This document shows, piece by piece, positions 1-11,151 of a DNA stretch of 64,000 bases. The position numbers and the translations under genes were made by a program. The first letter of the stretch is position 1; every line of letters starts with the position of its first letter. This stretch comes from Lineus longissimus (taxonomy: Eukaryota; Nemertea; Pilidiophora; Heteronemertea; Lineidae), in assembly GCF_910592395.1 (NCBI RefSeq), contig NC_088321.1, forward strand, positions 8,868,001 to 8,932,000, given 5' to 3'. The notes below the pieces were generated by a model. That model searched no databases, was not told where the DNA came from, and saw only the letters and a list, made by a program, of their open reading frames with translations.

Positions 1-1217
1 AGCGATATTACACTACTGGCGATGAAAGTTGGTCGGCGATGGCACTCGTCGCGACCAATCACGCACATTTTGGTTATGCAGAGTCGAGATGATCAATTGG
101 ACAAACTGAGACCGCAATTTTGAGATTCTGCGATGATTAGTTGTCACTAGACTAGCAATATTACGCTATTGGCGATGAAAGTTGGTCGGTGTTGGCGCTC
201 GTCGCGACCGATCACGCTCACTTTGGTTATACAGAGTTGAGATGACCGATTGGACAAACTGAGACCGCAATTTCGAGATTCTACGATGATAAGTTGTCAT
301 TCGATAGCGATATTACACTACTGGCGATGAAAGTCGGTCGGCGATGGTGCTTGTCGCGACCAATCACGCACATTTTGGTTATGCAGAGTCGAGATGATCA
401 ATTGGACAAACTGAGACTGCAATTTTGAGATTCTGCGATGATCAGTTGTCATTAGACTAGCAATATTACGTTACTGGCGATGAAAGTCGGTCGGCGATGG
501 CGCTCGTCGCGACCGATCACGCTCACTTTGGTTATACAGAGTTGAGATGACCGATTGGACAAACTGAGACCGCAATTTCGAGATTCTGCGATGATAAGTT
601 GTCATTCGATAGCGATATTACACTACTGGCGATGAAAGTCGGTCGGCGATGGCGCTTGTCGCGTTCAATCATGCTCATTTTGGTTATACAGAGTTGAGAT
701 GACCGATTGGACAAACTGAGACCGCAATTTCGAGATTCTGCGATGATAAGTTGTCATTCGATAGCGATATTAAACTACTGGCGATGAAAGTCGGTCGGCG
801 ATGGCGCTCGTCGTGTTCAATCACGCTCATTTTGGTTATACAGAGTCGAGATGACCGATTGGACAAATTGAGACAACAATTTCGATATTCTGCGATGATA
901 AGTTGTCATTCGATAGCGATATTACACTACTGGCGATGAAAGTCGGTCGGCGATGGCGCTCGTCGCGTTCAATCACGCTCATTTTGGTTATACAGAGTCG
1001 GGATGACCGATTGAACAAATTGAGACAACAATTTCGATATTCTGCGATGATAAGTTGTCATTCGATAGTGATATTACACTGATGGCGATGAAAGTCAATC
1101 GGCGATGGTGCTCGTCGCGACCAATCACGCTCACTTTGGTTATGCAGAGTCGCTATGACCTATGGTCAAACTGAGACTGCAATTTTGAGATTCTGCGATG
1201 ATAAGTTGTCATTCGAT
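1..1217 (+). repeat. HOR block P1-a: A2-B-A-G-F-F-F-E
   Basis: Eight monomers start at 1, 154, 306, 459, 611, 763, 915 and 1067. Private marks include gtcactagact near 144-153, ctattggcg near 166, and gattctacgatg near 281. All recur 6032 bp downstream. The first base coincides with a monomer start only by chance of the window cut. Confidence 0.92.
611..762 (+). repeat. Exemplar monomer class F (152 bp)
   Basis: Diagnostic features are cgcttgtcgcgttcaatcat followed by gctcattttgg, then ttatacagagttgagatg, accgattggacaaactg, and aatttcgagattctgcg. F monomers occur in runs of one to three, followed by class H and then E, or directly by E here. Confidence 0.94.
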
Positions 1218-1370
1218 AGCGATATTACACTACTGGCGATGAAAGTTGGTCGGCGATGGCGGTCGCCGCGACCAATCATGCACATTTTGGTTATGCAGAG
1301 TCGAGATGATCAATTGGACAAACTGAGACTGCAATTTTGAGATTCTGCGATGATCAGTTGTCATTAGACT
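1218..1370 (+). repeat. Exemplar monomer class A (153 bp)
   Basis: Diagnostic features are aaagttggtcggcgatgg, then ggtcgccgcgacc in this subtype, caatcatgcacattttgg, gatgatcaattgg, and the end tcattagact, which adds one base. Positions 34-51 of this subtype form a perfect 6-bp stem (CGGCGA/TCGCCG) around a 6-base loop, at 1251-1268. A is normally followed by B or by the BC class and preceded by E. Subtypes with cgtcgtcgcg or cgtcccgacc occur mainly in the P domains. Confidence 0.95.
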
Positions 1371-1522
1371 AGCAGTATTACGCTACTGGCGATGAAAGTT
1401 GGTCGGTGTTGGCGCTCGTCGCGACCGATCACGCTCACTTTGGTTATACAGAGTTGAGATGAACGATTGGACAAACTGAGACCGCAATTTCGATATTCTG
1501 CAATGATAAGTTGTCATTAGAT
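1371..1522 (+). repeat. Exemplar monomer class B (152 bp)
   Basis: Diagnostic features are agcagtattacgctactgg, ggtcggtgttggcgc, gcgaccgatcacgctcac, ttatacagagttgagatg, aacgattggac, and gatattctgcaatgataag. B follows A and precedes C in the pentamer or E in the ABE trimer. Confidence 0.95.
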
Positions 1523-1675
1523 AGTGATATTACACTACTGGCGATGAAAGTCGGTCAGCGATGGCGCTCGTCGCGACCAATCACGCTCATTTTGGTTATG
1601 CAGAGTCGAGATGCTCAATTGGACAAACTGAGACCGCAATTTTGAGATTCTGCGATGATTAGTTGACATTAGACT
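1523..1675 (+). repeat. Exemplar monomer class C (153 bp)
   Basis: Diagnostic features are agtgatattacactactgg, ggtcagcgatgg, cacgctcattttgg, gatgctcaattgg, and the end gattagttgacattagact. C is found in the P domains and always precedes D. Confidence 0.94.
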
Positions 1676-1827
1676 AGCGATATTACACTACTGGCGATGA
1701 AAGTTGGTCAGCGATGGCGCTCATCGCGTCCAATGACGCTCACTTTGGTTATACAGAGTCGAGATGACCGATTGGACAAATTGAGACCACAATTTCGATA
1801 TTCTGCGATGATAAGTTGTCATTCGAT
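1676..1827 (+). repeat. Exemplar monomer class D (152 bp)
   Basis: Diagnostic features are ggtcagcgatggcgctcatc followed by gcgtccaat, then gatgaccgattgg, aaattgagaccacaattt, and gatattctgcgatgataag. D marks the P domains. I saw none between about 15.0 and 34.5 kb, or between 38 and 54.6 kb. Confidence 0.94.
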
Positions 1828-1978
1828 AGCGATATTACACTGATGGCGATAAAAGTCAATCGGCGATGGTGCTCGTCGCGACCAATCACGCTCACTTTGG
1901 TTATACAGAGTCGAGATGACCTATGGTCAAACTGAGACTGCAATTTTGAGATTCAGCGATGATAAGTTGTCATTCGAT
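1828..1978 (+). repeat. Exemplar monomer class E (151 bp)
   Basis: Diagnostic features are attacactgatggcgat, aagtcaatcggcgatgg, tgctcgtcgcgaccaatc, and gatgacctatggtcaaactg, which is one base shorter than the usual gaccgattggac. In the P domains the end reads gagattcagcgatg. The missing base makes E 151 bp and offsets the extra base of A, so an A-B-E trimer is exactly 456 bp. Confidence 0.95.
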
Positions 1979-2836
1979 AGCGATATTACACTACTGGCGA
2001 TGAAAGTTGGTCGGCGATGGCGCTCGTCGCGACCAATCACGCACATTTTGGTTATGCAGAGTCGAGATGATCAATTGGACAAACTGAGACTGCAATTTTG
2101 AGATTCTGCGATGATCAGTTGTCATTAGACTAGCAGTATTACGCTACTGGCGATGAAAGTCGGTCGGTGTTGGCGCTCGTCGCGACCGATCACACTCATT
2201 TTGGTTATACAGAGTTGAGATGAACGATTGGACAAACTGAGACCGCAATTTCGATATTCTGCAATGATAAGTCTCGTCGCGACCGATCACGCTCACTTTG
2301 GTTATACAGAGTTGAGATGAACGATTGGACAAACTGAGACCGCAATTTCGATATTCTGCAATGATAAGTTGTCATTAGATAGTGATATTACACTACTGGC
2401 GATGAAAATCGGTCAGCGATGGCGCTCGTCGCGACCAATCACGCTCATTTTGGTTATGCAGAGTCGAGATGCTCAATTGGACAAACTGAGACCGCAATTT
2501 TGAGATTCTGCGATGATTAGTTGACATTAGACGAGCGATATTACACTACTGGCGATGAAAGTCGGTCAGCGATGGCGCTCATCGCGTCCAATCACGCTCA
2601 CTTTGGTTATACAGAGTCGAGATGACCGATTGGACAAATTGAGACCACAATTTCGATATTCTGCGATGATAAGTTGTCATTCGATAGCGATATTACACTG
2701 ATGGCGATGAAAGTCAATCGGCGATGGTGCTCGTCGCGACCAATCACGCTCACTTTGGTTTTACAGAGTCGAGATGACCTATGGTCAAACTGAGACTGCA
2801 ATTTTGAGATTCAGCGATGATAAGTTGTCATTCGAT
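1979..2836 (+). repeat. Truncated 7-mer HOR (858 bp): A, fused B/B, C-D-E
   Basis: A starts at 1979 and a B monomer at 2132. At about 2273 that B breaks and continues in the middle of a second B; C (2381), D (2534) and E (2686) follow. Against the intact 1066-bp 7-mer, 208 bp are missing: the end of B, all of C2, and the first third of the next B. Confidence 0.9.
2268..2284. other. Sub-monomer deletion junction (register break)
   Basis: The sequence reads atgataagt then ctcgtcgcgaccg, so the monomer end jumps to position about 46 of a B monomer. The repeat register drops by 55 bases, or 208 bp relative to the 7-mer template. The identical junction recurs at 8300-8316, so the deletion predates the 6032-bp duplication. 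Confidence 0.92.
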
Positions 2837-4205
2837 AGCGATATTACACTACTGGCGATGAAAGTTGGTCGGCGATGGCGCTCGTCGCGACCAATCACGC
2901 ACATTTTGGTTATGCAGAGTCGAGATGATCAATTGGACAAACTGAGACTGCAATTTTGAGATTCTGCGATGATCAGTTGTCATTCGACTAGCAGTATTAC
3001 GCTACTGGCGATGAAAGTTGGTCGGTGTTGGCACTCGTCGCGACCGATCACGCTCACTTTGGTTATGCAGAGTCGAGATGCTCAATTGGACAAACTGAGA
3101 CCGCAATTTTGAGATTCTGCGATGATCAGTTGTCATAAGACTAGCAATATTACGCAACTGGCGATGAAAGTTGGTCGGTGTTGGCGCTCGTAGCGACCGA
3201 TCACGCTCACTTTGGTTATACAGAGTTGAGATGAACGATTGGACAAACTGAGACCGCAATTTCGATATTCTGCGATGATAAGTTGTCATTCGATAGCGAT
3301 ATTACCATACTGGCGATGAAAGTCGGTCGGCGATGGCGCTCGTCACGACCAATCACGCTCACTTTGGTTATGCAGAGTCGAGATGACCTATGGTCAAACT
3401 GAGACTGCAATTTTGAGATTCTGCGATGATAAGTTGTCATTCGATAGCGATATTACACTACTGGCGATGAAAGTTGGTCGGCGATGGCACTCGTCGCGAC
3501 CAATCACGCACATTTTGGTTATGCAGAGTCGAGATGATCAATTGGACAAACTGAGACCGCAATTTTAAGATTCTGCGATGATCAGTTGTCATTAGATTAG
3601 CAATGTTACGCTACTGGCGATGAAAGTCGGTCGGTGATGGCGCTCGTCGCGACCGATCACGCTCACTTTGGTTATACAGAGTTGAGATGAACGATTGGAC
3701 AAACTGAGACCGCAATTTCGAGATTCTGCGATGATAAGTTGTCATTCGATAGCGATATTAAACTACTGGCGATGAAAGTCGGTCGGCGATGGCGCTCGTC
3801 GCGACCAATCACGCACATTTTGGTTATGCAGAGTGGAGATGATCAATTGGACAAACTGAGACTGCAATTTTGAGATTCTGCGATGATCAGTTGTCATTCG
3901 ATAGCAATATTACACTGCTGGCGATGAAAGTCGGTCGGCGATGGCGCTCGTCGCGTTCAATCACGCTCATTTTGGTTATACAGAGTCGGGATGACCGATT
4001 GAACAAATTGAGACAACAATTTCGATATTCTGCGATGATAAGTTGTCATTCGATAGTGATATTACACTGATGGCGATGAAAGTCAATCGGCGATGGTGCT
4101 CGTCGCGACCAATCACGCTCACTTTGGTTATGCAGAGTCGCTATGACCTATGGTCAAACTGAGACTGCAATTTTGAGATTCTGCGATGATAAGTTGTCAT
4201 TCGAT
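2837..4205 (+). repeat. 9-mer HOR block: A-BC-B3-E2-A2-B2-C3-H-E (1369 bp)
   Basis: Monomers start at 2837, 2990, 3143, 3295, 3446, 3599, 3751, 3903 and 4055. Private marks are cataagactag near 3135, attaccatactgg near 3301, agcaatgttacgc near 3599, and gagtggagatg near 3832. They recur in the blocks near 9.1, 10.5, 12.1 and 15.2 kb. The C3 monomer here is 152 bp because it ends gtcattcgat. Confidence 0.9.
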
Positions 4206-6032
4206 AGCGATATTACACTACTGGCGATGAAAGTTGGTCGGCGATGGCGGTCGCCGCGACCAATCATGCACATTTTGGTTATGCAGAGTCGAGATGATCA
4301 ATTGGACAAACTGAGACTGCAATTTTGAGATTCTGCGATGATCAGTTGTCATTAGACTAGCAGTATTACGCTACTGGCGATGAAAGTTGGTCGGTGTTGG
4401 CGCTCGTCGCGACCGATCACGCTCACTTTGGTTATACAGAGTTGAGATGAACGATTGGACAAACTGAGACCGCAATTTCGATATTCTGCAATGATAAGTT
4501 GTCATTAGATAGTGATATTACACTACTGGCGATGAAAGTCGGTCAGCGATGGCGCTCGTCGCGACCAATCACGCTCATTTTGGTTATGCAGAGTCGAGAT
4601 GCTCAATTGGACAAACTGAGACCGCAATTTTGAGATTCTGCGATGATTAGTTGACATTAGACTAGCGATATTACACTACTGGCAATGAAAGTTGGTCAGC
4701 GATGGCGCTCATCGCGTCCAATGACGCTCACTTTGGTTATACAGAGTCGAGATGACCGATTGGACAAATTGAGACCACAATTTCGATATTCTGCGATGAT
4801 AAGTTGTCATTCGATAGCGATATTACACTGATGGCGATGAAAGTCAATCGGCGATGGTGCTCGTCGCGACCAATCACGCTCTCTTTGGTTTTACAGAGTC
4901 GAGATGACCTATGGTCAAACTGAGACTGCAATTTTGAGATTCAGCGATGATAAGTTGTCATTCGATAGCGATATTACACTACTGGCGATGAAAGTTGGTC
5001 GGCGATGGCGCTCGTCGCGACCAATCACGCACATTTTGGTTATGCAGAGTCGAGATGATCAATTGGACAAACTGAGACTGCAATTTTGAGATTCTGCGAT
5101 GATCAGTTGTCATTAGACTAGCAGTATTTCGCTACTGGCGATGAAAGTCGGTCGGTGTTGGCGCTCGTCGCGACCGATCACGCTCATTTTGGTTATACAG
5201 AGTTGAGATGAACGATTGGACAAACTGAGACCGCAATTTCGATATTCTGCAATGATAAGTTGTCATCAGATAGTGATATTACACTACTGGCGATGAAAGT
5301 CGGTCGGCGATGGCGCTCGTCGCGACCAATCACGCTCATTTTGGTTATGCAGAGTCGAGATGCTCAATTGGACAAACTGAGACCGCAATTTTGAGATTCT
5401 GCGATGATCAGTTGTCATTAGACTAGCAATATTACGCTACTGGCGATGAAAGTTGGTCGGTGTTGGCGCTCGTCGCAAGCGATCACGCTCACTTTGGTTA
5501 TACAGAGTTGAGATGAACGATTGGACCAACTGAGACCGCAATTTTGATATTCTGCAATGATAAGTTGTCATTAGATAGTGATATTACACTACTGGCGATG
5601 AAAGTCGGTCGGCGATGGCGCTCGTCGCGACCAATCACGCTCATTTTGGTTATGCAGAGTTGAGATGCTCAATTGGACAAACTGAGACCGCAATTTTGAG
5701 ATTCTGCGATGATTAGTTGACATTAGACCAGCGATATTACACTACTGGCGATGAAAGTCGGTCAGCGATGGCGCTCATCGCGTCCAATCACGCTCACTTT
5801 AGTTATACAGACTCGAGATGACCGATTGGACAAATTGAGACCACAATTTCGATATTCTGCGATGATAAGTTGTCATTCGATAGCGATATTACCATACTGG
5901 CGATGAAAGTCGGTCGGCGATGGCGCTCGTCACGACCAATCACGCTCACTTTGGTTATGCAGAGTCGAGATGACCTATGGTCAAACTGAGACTGCAATTT
6001 TGAGATTCTGCGATGATAAGTTGTCATTCGAT
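4206..6032 (+). repeat. Pentamer plus 7-mer HOR: ABCDE + A-B-C2-B-C-D-E2
   Basis: The pentamer is 4206-4966. The 7-mer is 4967-6032 (1066 bp), with monomers at 4967, 5120, 5272, 5425, 5577, 5730 and 5882. Its last member is an E2 (attaccatactgg) in place of the usual E. The equivalent block at 13129-14955 keeps a true E. Confidence 0.9.
5272..5424 (+). repeat. Exemplar monomer class C2 (153 bp)
   Basis: C2 resembles C (gatgctcaattgg) but has ggtcggcgatggcgctcg and ends gatcagttgtcattagact rather than gattagttgacatt. It is the third member of the 7-mer A-B-C2-B-C-D-E. In the 56-62 kb region a 152-bp form ends gtcattcgat instead. Confidence 0.92.
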
Positions 6033-9000
6033 AGCGATATTACACTACTGGCGATGAAAGTTGGTCGGCGATGGCACTCGTCGCGACCAATCACGCACAT
6101 TTTGGTTATGCAGAGTCGAGATGATCAATTGGACAAACTGAGACCGCAATTTTGAGATTCTGCGATGATTAGTTGTCACTAGACTAGCAATATTACGCTA
6201 TTGGCGATGAAAGTTGGTCGGTGTTGGCGCTCGTCGCGACCGATCACGCTCACTTTGGTTATACAGAGTTGAGATGACCGATTGGACAAACTGAGACCGC
6301 AATTTCGAGATTCTACGATGATAAGTTGTCATTCGATAGCGATATTACACTACTGGCGATGAAAGTCGGTCGGCGATGGTGCTTGTCGCGACCAATCACG
6401 CACATTTTGGTTATGCAGAGTCGAGATGATCAATTGGACAAACTGAGACTGCAATTTTGAGATTCTGCGATGATCAGTTGTCATTAGACTAGCAATATTA
6501 CGTTACTGGCGATGAAAGTCGGTCGGCGATGGCGCTCGTCGCGACCGATCACGCTCACTTTGGTTATACAGAGTTGAGATGACCGATTGGACAAACTGAG
6601 ACCGCAATTTCGAGATTCTGCGATGATAAGTTGTCATTCGATAGCGATATTACACTACTGGCGATGAAAGTCGGTCGGCGATGGCGCTTGTCGCGTTCAA
6701 TCATGCTCATTTTGGTTATACAGAGTTGAGATGACCGATTGGACAAACTGAGACCGCAATTTCGAGATTCTGCGATGATAAGTTGTCATTCGATAGCGAT
6801 ATTAAACTACTGGCGATGAAAGTCGGTCGGCGATGGCGCTCGTCGTGTTCAATCACGCTCATTTTGGTTATACAGAGTCGAGATGACCGATTGGACAAAT
6901 TGAGACAACAATTTCGATATTCTGCGATGATAAGTTGTCATTCGATAGCAATATTACACTGCTGGCGATGAAAGTCGGTCGGCGATGGCGCTCGTCGCGT
7001 TCAATCACGCTCATTTTGGTTATACAGAGTCGGGATGACCGATTGAACAAATTGAGACAACAATTTCGATATTCTGCGATGATAAGTTGTCATTCGATAG
7101 TGATATTACACTGATGGCGATGAAAGTCAATCGGCGATGGTGCTCGTCGCGACCAATCACGCTCACTTTGGTTATGCAGAGTCGCTATGACCTATGGTCA
7201 AACTGAGACTGCAATTTTGAGATTCTGCGATGATAAGTTGTCATTCGATAGCGATATTACACTACTGGCGATGAAAGTTGGTCGGCGATGGCGGTCGCCG
7301 CGACCAATCATGCACATTTTGGTTATGCAGAGTCGAGATGATCAATTGGACAAACTGAGACTGCAATTTTGAGATTCTGCGATGATCAGTTGTCATTAGA
7401 CTAGCAGTATTACGCTACTGGCGATGAAAGTTGGTCGGTGTTGGCGTTCGTCGCGACCGATCACGCTCACTTTGGTTATACAGAGTTGAGATGAACGATT
7501 GGACAAACTGAGACCGCAATTTCGATATTCTGCAATGATAAGTTGTCATTAGATAGTGATATTACACTACTGGCGATGAAAGTCGGTCAGCGATGGCGCT
7601 CGTCGCGACCAATCACGCTCATTTTGGTTATGCAGAGTCGAGATGCTCAATTGGACAAACTGAGACTGCAATTTTGAGATTCTGCGATGATTAGTTGACA
7701 TTAGACTAGCGATATTACACTACTGGCGATGAAAGTTGGTCAGCGATGGCGCTCATCGCGTCCAATGACGCTCACTTTGGTTATACAGAGTCGAGATGAC
7801 CGATTGGACAAATTGAGACCACAATTTCGATATTCTGCGATGATAAGTTGTCATTCGATAGCGATATTACACTGATGGCGATAAAAGTCAATCGGCGATG
7901 GTGCTCGTCGCGACCAATCACGCTCACTTTGGTTATACAGAGTCGAGATGACCTATGGTCAAACTGAGACTGCAATTTTGAGATTCAGCGATGATAAGTT
8001 GTCATTCGATAGCGATATTACACTACTGGCGATGAAAGTTGGTCGGCGATGGCGCTCGTCGCGACCAATCACGCACATTTTGGTTATGCAGAGTCGAGAT
8101 GATCAATTGGACAAACTGAGACTGCAATTTTGAGATTCTGCGATGATCAGTTGTCATTAGACTAGCAGTATTACGCTACTGGCGATGAAAGTCGGTCGGT
8201 GTTGGCGCTCGTCGCGACCGATCACACTCATTTTGGTTATACAGAGTTGAGATGAACGATTGGACAAACTGAGACCGCAATTTCGATATTCTGCAATGAT
8301 AAGTCTCGTCGCGACCGATCACGCTCACTTTGGTTATACAGAGTTGAGATGAACGATTGGACAAACTGAGACCGCAATTTCGATATTCTGCAATGATAAG
8401 TTGTCATTAGATAGTGATATTACACTACTGGCGATGAAAGTCGGTCAGCGATGGCGCTCGTCGCGACCAATCACGCTCATTTTGGTTATGCAGAGTCGAG
8501 ATGCTCAATTGGACAAACTGAGACCGCAATTTTGAGATTCTGCGATGATTAGTTGACATTAGACGAGCGATATTACACTACTGGCGATGAAAGTCAGTCA
8601 GCGATGGCGCTCATCGCGTCCAATCACGCTCACTTTGGTTATACAGAGTCGAGATGACCGATTGGACAAATTGAGACCACAATTTCGATATTCTGCGATG
8701 ATAAGTTGTCATTCGATAGCGATATTACACTGATGGCGATGAAAGTCAATCGGCGATGGTGCTCGTCGCGACCAATCACGCTCACTTTGGTTTTACAGAG
8801 TCGAGATGACCTATGGTCAAACTGAGACTGCAATTTTGAGATTCAGCGATGATAAGTTGTCATTCGATAGCGATATTACACTACTGGCGATGAAAGTTGG
8901 TCGGCGATGGCGCTTGTCGCGACCAATCACGCACATTTTGGTTATGCAGAGTCGAGATGATCAATTGGACAAACTGAGACTGCAATTTTGAGATTCTGCG

Positions 9001-9477
9001 ATGATCAGTTGTCATTAGACTAGCAGTATTACGCTACTGGCGATGAAAGTTGGTCGGTGTTGGCACTCGTCGCGACCGATCACGCTCACTTTGGTTATGC
9101 AGAGTCGAGATGCTCAATTGGACAAACTGAGACCGCAATTTTGAGATTCTGCGATGATCAGTTGTCATAAGACTAGCAATATTACGCAACTGGCGATGAA
9201 AGTTGGTCGGTGTTGGCGCTCGTCGCGACCGATCACGCTCACTTTGGTTATACAGAGTTGAGATGAACGATTGGACAAACTGAGACCGCAATTTCGATAT
9301 TCTGCGATGATAAGTTGTCATTCGATAGCGATATTACCATACTGGCGATGAAAGTCGGTCGGCGATGGCGCTCGTCACGACCAATCACGCTCACTTTGGT
9401 TATGCAGAGTCGAGATGACCTATGGTCAAACTGAGACTGCAATTTTGAGATTCTGCGATGATAAGTTGTCATTCGAT
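6033..9477 (+). repeat. Second copy of 1-3445 (offset 6032 bp)
   Basis: Monomer order, the 55-base register break at 8300-8316, and private variants such as gtcactagact, gattctacgatg and tcgtgttcaatc are all shared with 1-3445. The few differences include agcgatatta at 915 versus agcaatatta at 6947, gaaaatcgg near 2404 versus gaaagtcgg, and gtagcgacc near 3190 versus gtcgcgacc. Homology ends inside the A monomer, with gcactcg near 3486 against gcggtcgccg near 9518. That places an exchange point at about 9450-9520. Confidence 0.92.
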
Positions 9478-11151
9478 AGCGATATTACACTACTGGCGAT
9501 GAAAGTTGGTCGGCGATGGCGGTCGCCGCGACCAATCATGCACATTTTGGTTATGCAGAGTCGAGATGATCAATTGGACAAACTGAGACTGCAATTTTGA
9601 GATTCTGCGATGATCAGTTGTCATTAGACTAGCAGTATTACGCTACTGGCGATGAAAGTTGGTCGGTGTTGGCGTTCGTCGCGACCGATCACGCTCACTT
9701 TGGTTATACAGAGTTGAGATGAACGATTGGACAAACTGAGACCGCAATTTCGATATTCTGCAATGATAAGTTGTCATTAGATAGTGATATTACACTACTG
9801 GCGATGAAAGTCGGTCAGCGATGGCGCTCGTCGCGACCAATCACGCTCATTTTGGTTATGCAGAGTCGAGATGCTCAATTGGACAAACTGAGACCGCAAT
9901 TTTGAGATTCTGCGATGATTAGTTGACATTAGACGAGCGATATTACACTACTGGCGATGAAAGTCAGTCAGCGATGGCGCTCATCGCGTCCAATCACGCT
10001 CACTTTGGTTATACAGAGTCGAGATGACCGATTGGACAAATTGAGACCACAATTTCGATATTCTGCGATGATAAGTTGTCATTCGATAGCGATATTACAC
10101 TGATGGCGATGAAAGTCAATCGGCGATGGTGCTCGTCGCGACCAATCACGCTCACTTTGGTTTTACAGAGTCGAGATGACCTATGGTCAAACTGAGACTG
10201 CAATTTTGAGATTCAGCGATGATAAGTTGTCATTCGATAGCGATATTACACTACTGGCGATGAAAGTTGGTCGGCGATGGCGCTCGTCGCGACCAATCAC
10301 GCACATTTTGGTTATGCAGAGTCGAGATGATCAATTGGACAAACTGAGACTGCAATTTTGAGATTCTGCGATGATCAGTTGTCATTAGACTAGCAGTATT
10401 ACGCTACTGGCGATGAAAGTTGGTCGGTGTTGGCACTCGTCGCGACCGATCACGCTCACTTTGGTTATGCAGAGTCGAGATGCTCAATTGGACAAACTGA
10501 GACCGCAATTTTGAGATTCTGCGATGATCAGTTGTCATAAGACTAGCAATATTACGCAACTGGCGATGAAAGTTGGTCGGTGATGGCGCTCGTCGCGACC
10601 GATCACGCTCACTTTGGTTATACAGAGTTGAGATGAACGATTGGACAAACTGAGACCGCAATTTCGAGATTCTGCGATGATAAGTTGTCATTCGATAGCG
10701 ATATTAAACTACTGGCGATGAAAGTCGGTCGGCGATGGCGCTCGTCGCGACCAATCACGCACATTTTGGTTATGCAGAGTGGAGATGATCAATTGGACAA
10801 ACTGAGACTGCAATTTTGAGATTCTGCGATGATCAGTTGTCATTCGATAGCAATATTACACTGCTGGCGATGAAAGTCGGTCGGCGATGGCGCTCGTCGC
10901 GTTCAATCACGCTCATTTTGGTTATACAGAGTCGGGATGACCGATTGAACAAATTGAGACAACAATTTCGATATTCTGCGATGATAAGTTGTCATTCGAT
11001 AGTGATATTACACTGATGGCGATGAAAGTCAATCGGCGATGGTGCTCGTCGCGACCAATCACGCTCACTTTGGTTATGCAGAGTCGCTATGACCTATGGT
11101 CAAACTGAGACTGCAATTTTGAGATTCTGCGATGATAAGTTGTCATTCGGT
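9478..11151 (+). repeat. Mosaic block: ABCDE, A-BC-(B3/B2 chimera)-C3-H-E
   Basis: 9478 to about 9900 follows 7250 onward (offset 2228, sharing ggcgttcgtcg). From about 9900 it follows 8530 onward (offset 1370, sharing agacgagcg near 9933 and gtcagtcagcg near 9961). From about 10570 it follows 3626 onward (offset 6946). The monomer at 10545-10696 is itself chimeric, with B3 gcaactgg followed by B2 ggtgatgg. It records at least two successive exchanges. Confidence 0.86.

Larger units (their letters stand above)
1218..1978 (+). repeat. Pentamer HOR A-B-C-D-E (761 bp)
   Basis: Monomers start at 1218, 1371, 1523, 1676 and 1828, and their lengths 153+152+153+152+151 sum to 761. The same pentamer recurs at 4206, 7250, 9478, 11152 and 13129. 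A one-base-shorter form occurs at 34123 and 54207. Confidence 0.93.

Noticed and set aside
611-762. RNA polymerase III A/B boxes in class F (gttcaatca resembles a B box)
   Set aside because: The last required C of GWTCRANNC is missing and no A box lies at a suitable distance (tggcgatgaaag fails at the A position).
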